DNA from: Synechococcales cyanobacterium C42_A2020_086
Lineage (GTDB): Bacteria; Cyanobacteriota; Cyanobacteriia; Elainellales; Elainellaceae
Assembly (NCBI GenBank): GCA_015272325.1
Contig: JACYLU010000020.1
Coordinates: 186,001-250,000, forward strand
DNA length: 64,000 nucleotides
Direction: 5' to 3'
Shown here: positions 20,062-29,970 of the stretch, in pieces
How the letters are laid out: the number at the start of each line of letters is the position of its first letter
Numbering within the stretch: the first letter of the stretch is position 1
Notes under the pieces: generated by a model
Database searches by the model: none
What the model was told of the DNA's origin: nothing
What the model saw: the letters and a program-made list of their open reading frames with translations, nothing else
Position numbers and translations under genes: made by a program

Positions 20062-20913
20062 ATGACGACCTCCGAACCAAGCCCAACCAAGATGCAACCT
20101 ACCCTGGAGGACATTGAAATTCAGTTACTTCTAGAGGGAATCTATCAATATTACGGCTTCGATTTTCGCAACTATGCCATGTCCTCCTTGAAACGTCGGA
20201 TTCGCGGCATTATGCAGGCGGAGGGGTTGACGCGGGTTTCTGCCCTGCAAGATCGAATTCTCCACGATCGTCAATGCTTCGACCGCTTCATGGTCAGCGT
20301 CACGGTCAATGTCACCTCCATGTTTCGTGACCCCAGTTTCTTCCTCGCCTTTCGGCAGAAAGTCGTACCTTTGTTGCGCACCTATCCCTACATTCGCATC
20401 TGGCACGCTGGCTGCTCCGCTGGGCAAGAAGTCTACTCAATGGCTATTCTGCTCCAGGAAGAAGGTCTCTACAATCGCTGTCGCATCTACGCTACCGACA
20501 GCAACGAACTCGTTCTAGCCAAAGCCCAGAGCGGTATTTACCCCCTAGAGCTGATGCAAGACTACACCCAGCTTTACCTCAAGGCAGGCGGCAGGCGCTC
20601 TTTTTCTGAATACTACACCGCTGCCTATGACAGCGCCATTTTTCGAGCGTCCCTAAAAGAAAACATTATTTTTTCGCAGCACAATCTTGCGACGGATCGC
20701 TCCTTTAATGAATTTAATGTGATTCTCTGTCGCAATGTTTTGATTTATTTCGACCCGATCCTACAACGCCGAGTCCATCAGCTTTTTTACGAGAGTTTGT
20801 GCACCTTTGGTATTCTGGGGCTAGGGCGGCAGGAATCGCTGCGGTTAAGCCCTTACGAGAAACAGTACGAAGTGCTAGCAAAGGGCGAAAAGCTATACAG
20901 GAGGCTAAGCTAG
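20062..20913 (+). CDS. CheR-type protein-glutamate methyltransferase
   Basis: A 283-residue SAM-dependent methyltransferase that would methylate glutamates on a receptor or receptor-like protein. It has the N-terminal helical domain with SSLKRRIRGIM, the VSVTVNVTSMFRDPSFF block, the SAM motif IWHAGCSAGQEVYS and the later NVILCRNVLIYFD motif, all diagnostic of CheR. An alternative in-frame ATG at 20092 would remove ten residues. It overlaps the cheB-like gene by one base and opens a three-gene operon with a hybrid kinase. No methyl-accepting protein or CheA is in the window, so this is likely an alternative signalling module rather than chemotaxis. Confidence 0.93.
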   Translation: MTTSEPSPTKMQPTLEDIEIQLLLEGIYQYYGFDFRNYAMSSLKRRIRGIMQAEGLTRVSALQDRILHDRQCFDRFMVSVTVNVTSMFRDPSFFLAFRQKVVPLLRTYPYIRIWHAGCSAGQEVYSMAILLQEEGLYNRCRIYATDSNELVLAKAQSGIYPLELMQDYTQLYLKAGGRRSFSEYYTAAYDSAIFRASLKENIIFSQHNLATDRSFNEFNVILCRNVLIYFDPILQRRVHQLFYESLCTFGILGLGRQESLRLSPYEKQYEVLAKGEKLYRRLS

Positions 20914-21482
20914 TGAACGTCCAGATTGTTGTGATGGGAGCATCTCTGGGCGGGCTATCGGCTTTGAAAGTCCTGCTGAGTGGGTTGCAGCCGAAGTTCC
21001 CTGTACCCATTGCCATTGCTCAACATCGCCATCGCGATTCCCGCAGCGACATTATCGACTTTCTACAGCACTACACTTCCCTTGAGATCCGAGAGGTAGA
21101 AGACAAAGACAGTCTGCAACCCGGACAGGTTTACTTTGCCCCGGCGGACTACCATCTGCTGATTGAACCCGGTTACCTCACCTTGTCCACCGACGCTCCC
21201 GTGTCCTATGCTCGCCCGTCTATTGACGTGTTGTTCGAGTCTGCTGCCGAGTCCTATCGTGAACATACCGTAGGCGTGATCTTAACCGGAGCCAACCAGG
21301 ATGGGGCACGAGGCGCAGCCGCTATCAAAGCTCAAGGAGGAACTGTGATTGTTCAAGATCCACGTACTGCCGAAGGAACTATGATGCCTAAAGCGGCCAT
21401 TAGCACCACAACCGCCGATCAAATCCTGCCATTGCTCGACATTGCTCCCTACCTCAGCGCCCTCTGTTCTCTCTCCCGCTAA
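20913..21482 (+). CDS. CheB-type methylesterase without receiver
   Basis: A 189-residue stand-alone CheB catalytic domain, the opposite activity to CheR. The catalytic serine is in MGASLGGLSAL, the histidine in AIAQHRHRDS and the aspartate region in VILTGANQDGARGA. It lacks the N-terminal receiver of classical CheB, so its activity is not controlled by its own phosphorylation. The start is GTG 20913, which overlaps the cheR TAG by one base and has GGAGG 9 bases upstream. The hybrid kinase gene begins 3 bases after its stop. Confidence 0.93.
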   Translation: MNVQIVVMGASLGGLSALKVLLSGLQPKFPVPIAIAQHRHRDSRSDIIDFLQHYTSLEIREVEDKDSLQPGQVYFAPADYHLLIEPGYLTLSTDAPVSYARPSIDVLFESAAESYREHTVGVILTGANQDGARGAAAIKAQGGTVIVQDPRTAEGTMMPKAAISTTTADQILPLLDIAPYLSALCSLSR

Positions 21483-21485
21483 ACC

Positions 21486-23606
21486 ATGCCGCCCGATCCC
21501 AAGGTCAATCTCCTGCTAGTAGACGACCGCCCCGAAAATTTGCTGGCGCTAGAGGCCATGTTGGGTTCCCTAGATATCAATCTAGTGAAAGCCACGTCGG
21601 GTGAAGAGGCATTGCGGCGTCTGCTGGATCAGGACTTTGCAGCTATTCTGCTAGATGTACAGATGCCCGGCATGGACGGCTTTGAAACCGCCACCTTGAT
21701 CCGCAATCGCAAACGCACCAGCCAAACGCCGATAATTTTCCTGACAGCCTTTGAAACCGACGATAGTGTAGTCACTCGTGGCTATACACTGGGCGCAGTC
21801 GATTACCTCTTCAAACCGATCAACCCGGCGATTCTTCTCTCCAAAGTCTCCGTGTTCGTCGATCTGTTTAAGAAAACCGACGCCATCCAGCGCAAAACGG
21901 CTGAGGTCGAGCAGCAGGCCACCCAGCTCGCCGCTATCAATGCCGAACTACGTGGCCTCTTTGCCGCCATGACCGATGTTGTACTGGTGCTCAATGCCGA
22001 GGGGCAGTGCCTCAAAATCGCCCCGACCAGTCCGCCACCGCTCTACAAACCCGCTGACTCCCTGATCGGTCAAACCCTGCACCATATCTTTCCGCCACCT
22101 CAAGCCGAGCAGTTTCTAGACTGCATTCAAACCACCCTCAAAACTCAGCAGCCACACAACATTGAATACCAGCTCACCATCGAAGCCCAGACCGTCTGGT
22201 TCAACGCCAACATTTCGCCAATTGCCGCCGACGCCGTCATTTGGGTCGCCCGCGACATTACCGAGCGGAAGCAAGCCGAGCAGGCCCGCACGCAAATCAT
22301 CCGCGAACAAACTGCCCGTCAGGAAGCCGAAGCCGCCAACCGCATGAAAGACGAGTTCATCGCGGTGCTCTCCCACGAACTGCGCACACCCCTCAACTCA
22401 ATTTTGGGCTGGGCGCAACTGCTGCGCAGCAAAACCCTCGACGAAACCACAATTGACCGGGCACTGGAAGTCATCGAGCGCAACGCCACCGCCCAAGCTC
22501 AGCTCATTGAAGACATTCTCGACGTGTCCCAAATTATCCGCGGCAAACTTCGCCTCAACCTCTGCCCGGTCGATCTCAGCGTTGTGATCGGAGCCGCCAT
22601 CGACACCGTGCGCCCCTTAGCAGATGCCAAAGCCATCTCGCTGGACGTCCAGACCACCACCACTACCGTCTGTGGTGATCCAGCGCGTTTGCAGCAGGTC
22701 GTCTGGAACCTGCTCTCGAATGCCATCAAATTTACGCCCCCGGGCGGTCAGATTTGGGTTCGGCTAGAACACGACACACCAAAAGTCTGGGCGCACGGAG
22801 AGGCTGCCATCCCACCCCACGCCGCTCCGGACTACGCCCGCATTACCGTCACCGACACCGGCATTGGCATCCACCCCGATTTTCTGCCCCATGTCTTCGA
22901 TCGCTTTCGCCAAGCCGACAGCACCACCACCCGCACCTACAATGGGTTGGGCTTAGGGTTAGCGATTGTGCACCATCTAGTCGAGATGCACCACGGGCAG
23001 GTGTGGGCCGAAAGCCCCGGCGAAGGGCAAGGCGCCACCTTTACCATCCAACTACCACTCGCGTCCCGACCCGATCAAGCAGCCGCTGACTCGCCCAACC
23101 ACCGATCGGACTCCGATCCTTCATCAGCACCACTTGCACGGACTGCAACCCACACCGCCTCTGCCAATGCTCCATCACCAGTCACCGTTCTAGAAGCCAA
23201 TCCCGCCGCTCTAGACGCGCTGCCACTGGCCGGTCGTCGCATTCTTGTCATCGACGACGAGGCAGACATCCGCGACTTCCTCAGCTTTTGGCTAGAACAG
23301 CAGGGTGCTCAAGCAATCGCTGTGTCCTCAGCCGCCGCTGCCCTGAAACAGCTTGCCGACTCTCCCTTTGATCTGATTCTCTGCGACATTGCCATGCCCG
23401 AAATGGATGGGCATACTCTGATACAGCAGATCAGACACTCCGCCGCCCAGCCCGCCATTCCTGCCATTGCCCTTTCTGCCCATACCGGAGCCGCCACCCG
23501 CCAGCAAGCCCTCGCCTCTGGCTTCCAGCTCTACCTCTCAAAACCCGTTGAACCGAAGCAGTTGCTTGCCGCCATAACGCAACTCTTCAATGAAGAACTG
23601 AATTGA
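21486..23606 (+). CDS. Hybrid histidine kinase (REC-PAS-HisKA-HATPase-REC)
   Basis: 706 residues, soluble. An N-terminal receiver (AILLDVQMPGMDGFE) is followed by a short coiled coil and a PAS domain (about 155-265). HisKA with [15 protein letters not shown], an ATPase domain with GLGLGLAIVHHL, a Pro/Ser/Ala-rich linker and a C-terminal receiver (LILCDIAMPEMDGHT) complete it. It is the third gene of the cheR-cheB operon, so its input may be the methylation state of an unlinked receptor. A 13-bp tandem duplication spans the stop codon (GAATTGAAGGAAT from 23600, GAATTGAAAGAAT from 23613). Confidence 0.93.
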   Translation: MPPDPKVNLLLVDDRPENLLALEAMLGSLDINLVKATSGEEALRRLLDQDFAAILLDVQMPGMDGFETATLIRNRKRTSQTPIIFLTAFETDDSVVTRGYTLGAVDYLFKPINPAILLSKVSVFVDLFKKTDAIQRKTAEVEQQATQLAAINAELRGLFAAMTDVVLVLNAEGQCLKIAPTSPPPLYKPADSLIGQTLHHIFPPPQAEQFLDCIQTTLKTQQPHNIEYQLTIEAQTVWFNANISPIAADAVIWVARDITERKQAEQARTQIIREQTARQEAEAANRMKDEFIAVLSHELRTPLNSILGWAQLLRSKTLDETTIDRALEVIERNATAQAQLIEDILDVSQIIRGKLRLNLCPVDLSVVIGAAIDTVRPLADAKAISLDVQTTTTTVCGDPARLQQVVWNLLSNAIKFTPPGGQIWVRLEHDTPKVWAHGEAAIPPHAAPDYARITVTDTGIGIHPDFLPHVFDRFRQADSTTTRTYNGLGLGLAIVHHLVEMHHGQVWAESPGEGQGATFTIQLPLASRPDQAAADSPNHRSDSDPSSAPLARTATHTASANAPSPVTVLEANPAALDALPLAGRRILVIDDEADIRDFLSFWLEQQGAQAIAVSSAAAALKQLADSPFDLILCDIAMPEMDGHTLIQQIRHSAAQPAIPAIALSAHTGAATRQQALASGFQLYLSKPVEPKQLLAAITQLFNEELN

Positions 23607-23841
23607 AGGAATGAATTGAAAGAATTCCTGTAGGGAAATGAATCAGGCAAACTGCCATAAGAGCGCTGCTGCCCTTCTAGTGAGCTTCTGGTTAAGATAT
23701 AGCGCCAAAAACAGTGTTGCCCTCCAAACCAGCTCAACGGCCTCAACCCAAACTCAACTCAATGTTCGGTCATTCAGAGGCAACGGTTAGACTAGTCAGT
23801 CCCATCAGACCAGCCGGACCAGTCAGACTCAGTGATCTAGA

Positions 23842-25482
<1,641 letters not shown>

Positions 25483-25702
25483 TCAAAGGCAATAAATCTA
25501 GGAACGGTAAAAATAGAGCACCAGGAACTGTCGATAAAGTCAATAGAATAGTCACAGACGATACCGTTCATTACATTTCTGTAAGTTTAGTCACAGTTTT
25601 CTCAGTCTTTCTCTTACTCACGGTACAACCAAACTAGCAGCGATCTCAAATACCATACTGAACTAAAACCCGACTAACCTACCGAGCGTGGAGGACATTC
25701 CC

Positions 25703-26053
25703 ATGAGTATTCAAGATCAGGCACGGGAAGCGTTGGCTCACCAGCGGCAGCAGCACGAACAGCGGCATGATGCCATGCTTAGCCGCGCCGAGGAGGAATT
25801 GCAGTCGCGAGAAGTCAACTCCGCAACCGATGAGGCCGCCCGCGAATTACTTGCCCAGCAGCGCCTAGAGGAAGAGCAGCAGCAAGACGCCATGCTCGAC
25901 CGGGCAGAAGTCGCTCGCCAACTCCACGAACTGCACTCTCCCACCGATGAGGCCGCCCGCGAATTGCTAGCCCAGCAGCGCCTCGAAGAGCGGCAGCGGC
26001 AAGACGCCATGCTAACTCGGGCAGAAGAAGAAATCAGCTCAGAAGGCGCTTAA
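25703..26053 (+). CDS. Small soluble protein of three 39-residue repeats
   Basis: 116 residues, no known family. Three copies of a charged helical unit (consensus DEAARELLAQQRLEEEQQQDAMLDRAE) are spaced exactly 39 residues apart: the invariant DAML tetrapeptide is at 23, 62 and 101. Gln, Glu, Arg and Ala dominate, with no Cys, Trp, Phe or Tyr. This predicts long amphipathic helices, either a helical bundle or a coiled coil. ATG 25703 is chosen because GGAGG lies 9 bases upstream; an ATG at 25688 is less likely. It is monocistronic and divergent from pgm. Copies 2 and 3 are much closer to each other than to copy 1, implying a recent duplication. Confidence 0.75.
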   Translation: MSIQDQAREALAHQRQQHEQRHDAMLSRAEEELQSREVNSATDEAARELLAQQRLEEEQQQDAMLDRAEVARQLHELHSPTDEAARELLAQQRLEERQRQDAMLTRAEEEISSEGA

Positions 26054-26117
26054 TCGTTGCTCTAGCAGCTGTTCTAGCCGCAAAAGCAGATTCACAATCA
26101 ATTCTGTTCAGTCCTGT

Positions 26118-26576
26118 TCAGTTGCGGTCCGCCAGTTGCTGCATCAAGGCATGACACTGGGCTTCAGCCGCTTGATAGGCAGTTAGGTATTCTTGACCGC
26201 CTAACATTACATCGCCATAGTATTCATAAGGAGTCGAGCCGTAGATGGGCAAAGGATCGTCTTCGGGGTAGTCTTCTTTTGCTTCTTCCACCGCCGCTTT
26301 CAATTGGGTTACGGTTAGCCGCTGTGCTGGGAAATAGCGGAGGCTCTCTGGCGATTGGTGTAAATGTGGCAACGACGGATCGATAATGCAGTCTTCGAGT
26401 TCTAACCAGCCGTGTTCTAGAAGCCTATAGGGCTTGCCGGGCAAGATCAAAAACCCTTGCACATAGAGAGCACCCTCAATCACCAAGGCTGCGTGATAGG
26501 CATTATCAAAGGGCTTACGAGCTTTGCTATTGATTCGCTCTGCTACCTCACGAGAGCGCACTGCGTCCAGAGTCAT
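26118..26576 (-). CDS. Hypothetical soluble protein
   Basis: 152 residues, family not recognised. The sequence is well mixed, with structured-looking segments (HAALVIEGALYVQGFLILPGK and HGWLELEDCIIDPSLPHL) suggesting a mixed alpha/beta fold. The C-terminus contains the tyrosine-rich YGSTPYEYYGDVML. No signal peptide, membrane helix or nucleotide-binding motif is visible. It lies between the repeat protein (convergent) and a toxin-antitoxin locus (divergent) in an accessory-looking stretch. Confidence 0.65.
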   Translation of the reverse strand: MTLDAVRSREVAERINSKARKPFDNAYHAALVIEGALYVQGFLILPGKPYRLLEHGWLELEDCIIDPSLPHLHQSPESLRYFPAQRLTVTQLKAAVEEAKEDYPEDDPLPIYGSTPYEYYGDVMLGGQEYLTAYQAAEAQCHALMQQLADRN

Positions 26577-26821
26577 GCCGTAATTGAAGCTCCATTTGCA
26601 AAAGATGGCTTAAGATACCACTGCTGAGTATAGCGAGTTTGGTAGCCTTCGATCGGGTGTCTGTTTGTTCTCTATGTTCTCTGTTCTACGGAATTGAGCA
26701 TTCTGCTACATGTCCGTTCAGAGAATATCCGTGTCAATTACGGTGCAAACTGCCCGGATCTGTCTGCTTCGTATAATTAATAGATTAATAGAAAGCAGCA
26801 AGCCATGAGTCGAATAAAGCG

Positions 26822-27046
26822 ATGCAGCAAACCTATAAACTCCAAGCCGTCATTGAATCCGTCGAAGCCCTCTCTGAGGAAGAGCAGGACATGCTGTTCG
26901 ACCTGATCCACAAACGTCGCATCGCCCACCGCCGTCAACAAATCGCCCAGCGTGCTCGCGACATCACAGAAGCGATTCAAAATGGCACAGCTAAAATTGG
27001 TACCGTTGATGAGCTGGTAGCAGACCTCTTTGGCGACGAGGAATGA
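26822..27046 (+). CDS. Antitoxin of a type II toxin-antitoxin pair
   Basis: A 74-residue acidic-ended protein typical of small cyanobacterial antitoxins: an N-terminal helix VIESVEALSEEEQDMLFDLIHKR, a basic middle, and a C-terminal tail ending DELVADLFGDEE. Its TGA overlaps the toxin ATG (ATGA at 27043-27046), the usual coupling for such pairs. A TATAAT -10 box at 26772 lies 50 bases upstream of the start. Because the toxin frame has a stop codon, this gene may now act alone. Confidence 0.8.
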   Translation: MQQTYKLQAVIESVEALSEEEQDMLFDLIHKRRIAHRRQQIAQRARDITEAIQNGTAKIGTVDELVADLFGDEE

Positions 27047-27327
27047 GAAAAGTCATCTGGGAAGAAGGGTTCCGTCGTGCCGTTAGGCGCCGCACCAGAA
27101 AACAGCCCCAGCTGCAAGCCAAAATCATTCAAACCCTAATTGATTTAGCCAGCGATTCCTTCATGCCCTCGCTCAAAACCCACAAGCTGCAAGGTGAGCT
27201 AAAAGGTCTCTAGGCATGCTCCGTTGAATATGACTTGCGAATCGTTTTTCGGTTTGAACCGATTGCTGATGAATCTGAGTCCGCAATCGTGCTAATCGAC
27301 GTTGGCACCCACGACGAGGTGTACTAA
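27043..27327 (+). pseudogene. RelE/YafQ-like toxin interrupted by an in-frame TAG
   Basis: Reading from ATG 27043 gives a RelE/ParE-superfamily toxin of 94 codons: MRKVIWEEGFRRAVRRRTRK, then KTHKLQGELKGL, a TAG at 27211-27213 (codon 57), then ACSVEYDLRIVFRFEP and IVLIDVGTHDEVY with a TAA at 27325. The frame is otherwise intact and both halves fit the family, where a Trp (TGG) normally follows the KG(L/K) motif. A single G-to-A change explains the stop. The 56-residue product would lack the catalytic C-terminal strand residues, so the toxin is probably dead unless TAG is read through. Confidence 0.82.
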
Positions 27328-27605
27328 CCTAAAAGCTCTGCTGCCATACCCAACCAAGGCCCCACTGCCTGAAACACTTCCACTCCGGTCTGCCAAGTTG
27401 ACTTTCCCGCCTCTGTCGTTTCTTTGAGATTTTTCATCATCTCACTCACATTCTGTAGATTTTTGCCAATCAGTTCCTTGTCTGGCTGCTCCTTTTCTGC
27501 TTTCCGCTTCGCAGGCTTGAGATAATCCAGCAGTGAATCCTTTTGCTCCGGTATCAGGCTAGAGGCAGCGATCACCCCTTGCAATTTTCCCAGCAGCGCC
27601 ACCAC
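27324..27605 (-). CDS. Hypothetical protein, possibly the 3' part of a decayed gene
   Basis: 93 codons open from GTG 27605. The product is helical and charged, with a segment PAKRKAEKEQPDKELIGKNL and a hydrophobic end VGPWLGMAAELLG, reminiscent of C-termini of cyanobacterial effector-associated proteins. No ribosome site precedes the GTG. Upstream the same frame reads QQDLTGAE behind a TAG at 27630-27632, and another frame reads ITTSGGQVWIGQAGENLNQ. The original gene may therefore have been longer and is now broken by stop codons or a frameshift. Its stop overlaps the toxin stop by four bases. Confidence 0.45.
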   Translation of the reverse strand: MVALLGKLQGVIAASSLIPEQKDSLLDYLKPAKRKAEKEQPDKELIGKNLQNVSEMMKNLKETTEAGKSTWQTGVEVFQAVGPWLGMAAELLG

Positions 27606-27828
27606 CTCTGCTCCGGTCAGGTCTTGCTGCTATGCCGCATTCCCCCAGATAATGCCTGGTTCAGATTCTCACCAGCTTGCCCAATCCACACCTGTCCACC
27701 ACTGGTTGTAATATTGCACCTGCTGAGACTGCGTCGGCTACTGCTAACCAAACAGTTTACGCCACTGCCTTGACTTTCTCCACCCGCGCCTTGCCGAACC
27801 AGGGACCAGCGAATAATGCGCTTCGGTT

Positions 27829-29220
27829 CTATGGCTTTTGCACAGGCAGATCAGCTCCTTTCCAGGCAATCCAAGAGCCAGGAATATTCACAACGTGTTC
27901 AAAGCCATGCTTTTTGAGAAGACTCGCTGCAATTGAGGCACGATAACCACTGCCGCAGTAAGTGACGATCGTTTGGTTGCGATCGAGTTGATCCACGTGT
28001 TCTGCCAAATGCGCCACAAACAAGTGCTTGGCTCCTGGCACAAATCCTTTCTGGTATTCATCATCTCCCCGAACATCCAGCACAGTGACGGAAGGATCTT
28101 GCCGGTGCTGATTCAGTTCATGCACAGTCCATTCTTCTACGCTTGACAGCGGTAATCCAGCATTTTGCCAACTGGTCATACCGTCGTGTAAATAGCCCAC
28201 TAAATTGTCGTAACCAATGCGGAACAATTGATCGGTAACAAGCTTCACATCTCGTTCACTTTCCACAACCACCAGGATTGATTGTTCTGGATCAATCATC
28301 CAGCCCACCCAGTTGGGAAACTCTGGGCGCAGGGCGATATTGATTGCACCGGGGATATGGCCACCGCCAAAGGCCAGAATCGATCGCGCATCAATCACCA
28401 CCGTACTCTCATCCTGCATCTTTTGCTGAAACTCGTCAGGAGTCAGCGGTTGTAGAGTTGGCGAGCAACCCACAACGGTTGCACCCTTAGCATTTACCTT
28501 TTTGAGCCGAGCATAGTGACGCGGAGGTTCCGGCATCTCGCTCATGATCCATTCCACAAATTCACTTTCCGAGCGCTCCTTGAACGCAGGATTAAAGATG
28601 CGCTCATTGCCGATCGTGCTTTGTCTGCGATCGCCAATCGACTTACCGCAAGCAGACCCCGCGCCATGACAGGGATAGATTTCGATGCGATCGCCCAAGG
28701 GCAACATTTTGTCAAACAGCGTATGATACAACTGTGCCGCTAGTTTCTTCTCCGTACCACCACCCAACAGATCAGGGCGACCCACATCCAGATTGAACAA
28801 TGTATCGCCTGTAAATAGCCCGAAGGGTTCTTTGCCTTGCTTCGAGTCGTAAATAAGCAGCGAAATATGTTCGGGGGTATGTCCTGGTGTATGCAACGCC
28901 CGCAGCATGACGCTGCCAATTCTAATTTCGTCGCCCTCTTGCAATTGATGTAGGTCAAACTGATAATCTTCGGTCTTCCCACCGTAAATGGGAACATTCA
29001 TCCTCGCTTTTAGTTCATGGGAACCAGAGACAAAATCGGCGTGAATGTGGGTTTCAATACTGGCAATTAGTCTTACCCCGATCTCTCTAGCTCGTTGCAA
29101 ATACACATCTACATCCCGTCGCGGGTCAATAATCGCAGCAACTCCGGCTTTATCATCTCCTATGATATAGGACAGCTGGGCTAGACCTTCTACATTGATT
29201 TGCTCTAGTACAAGTGCCAT
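27829..29220 (-). CDS. Persulfide dioxygenase-rhodanese fusion (CstB-like)
   Basis: A 463-residue protein with an N-terminal metallo-beta-lactamase domain of the ETHE1/persulfide dioxygenase type and two rhodanese domains. Iron ligands are in THIHADF (His58, His60, Asp62), LHTPGHTPEH and TGDTLF. The first rhodanese domain (about 265-355) has no cysteine in its active loop (VVVESERD). The second carries the catalytic Cys422 in YCGSGYR. This order matches CstB, which oxidises persulfide and transfers sulfur to make thiosulfate during sulfide detoxification. ATG 29220 has GAGGA about 11 bases upstream. No sulfide:quinone reductase or CsoR-type regulator is adjacent. Confidence 0.9.
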   Translation of the reverse strand: MALVLEQINVEGLAQLSYIIGDDKAGVAAIIDPRRDVDVYLQRAREIGVRLIASIETHIHADFVSGSHELKARMNVPIYGGKTEDYQFDLHQLQEGDEIRIGSVMLRALHTPGHTPEHISLLIYDSKQGKEPFGLFTGDTLFNLDVGRPDLLGGGTEKKLAAQLYHTLFDKMLPLGDRIEIYPCHGAGSACGKSIGDRRQSTIGNERIFNPAFKERSESEFVEWIMSEMPEPPRHYARLKKVNAKGATVVGCSPTLQPLTPDEFQQKMQDESTVVIDARSILAFGGGHIPGAINIALRPEFPNWVGWMIDPEQSILVVVESERDVKLVTDQLFRIGYDNLVGYLHDGMTSWQNAGLPLSSVEEWTVHELNQHRQDPSVTVLDVRGDDEYQKGFVPGAKHLFVAHLAEHVDQLDRNQTIVTYCGSGYRASIAASLLKKHGFEHVVNIPGSWIAWKGADLPVQKP

Positions 29221-29970
29221 AATGTCTCATCCTCTTAATTTTCGTTTGGCTTGCGCGATTTCCAGTTTGCTGATGCAGTTAATTACCAGCTTGCATTCAT
29301 ACATTCTGAACCATGCTAAATTGTGCCCCTAGAAGCACTGCTCTGCCTGTGGGCTGAATCGCAATCAAATTTCATTGATTTGCTGTTCCTATTTCACTAT
29401 CGCTTCACTTAAACCTAGAGCCGCAAGGTCTAGCGCTATTGCCCCAAAGCGCAGTTCACTCGTGTGGGTGATGAACGACTTTAACAGTTGGTCAATTGAC
29501 TAACCCTGATTTCACCGGGTGTCTACTCTTAGCTCAATGCATTTGGATGCATAGACAGATTGACGCAATACAAATCAACAGCCTCAGTGTGCTGTTTCGG
29601 AGGAGAACCGCAAGTTCAACACAAGCTTACGACCTTTCTAGGCAATGGTTGGATGCTCTGCGAGTGACAGGCTGCCCCATGCCCGGCAACTGCCGCTATT
29701 GGTTAGCTTAACGGTGCCGATTCTGCCTCGACTTACTCCCTCTAACTAAATAACTATCCTACTGACCAAGCATATAGTAAATGCAATTGCTTCTCGAAGA
29801 ATCCAACCTTGGTAAGATTAATAGCCCTACATCGATGATGCTTAGGCGTCAGAGATGGATTGTAGGCTGATAGCTAACGACGCTGGCGGACTTTGATCAC
29901 GTAAAGCCACCAAGGGCGGCCCCCTGTCACCTCGCTACAATCCTTACCAGGGAGCTAAGACAGCACACAA
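29221..29970. other. 750-bp intergenic region with one possible structured element
   Basis: No convincing gene: an open frame at 29496-29711 (+) has no ribosome site or recognisable motif. Near its right end GGATTGTAG (29857-29865) is exactly complementary to CTACAATCC (29935-29943), enclosing a G/C-rich segment that can fold further. Confidence 0.5.
29857..29943. other. Possible structured RNA or palindromic element
   Basis: Nine-base perfect arms enclose 69 bases containing internal complementary strings such as TGG...CTTT with AAAG...CCA around GATCACGT. It does not match a riboswitch, SRP RNA, tmRNA or 6S RNA as I know them. It lies downstream of the ABC ATPase gene, so it could also be part of that transcript's 3' end. 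Confidence 0.3.

Noticed and set aside
29496-29711. 71-codon open frame in the CstB-ABC gap
   Set aside because: No ribosome site, no recognisable motif, and codon use unlike its neighbours.
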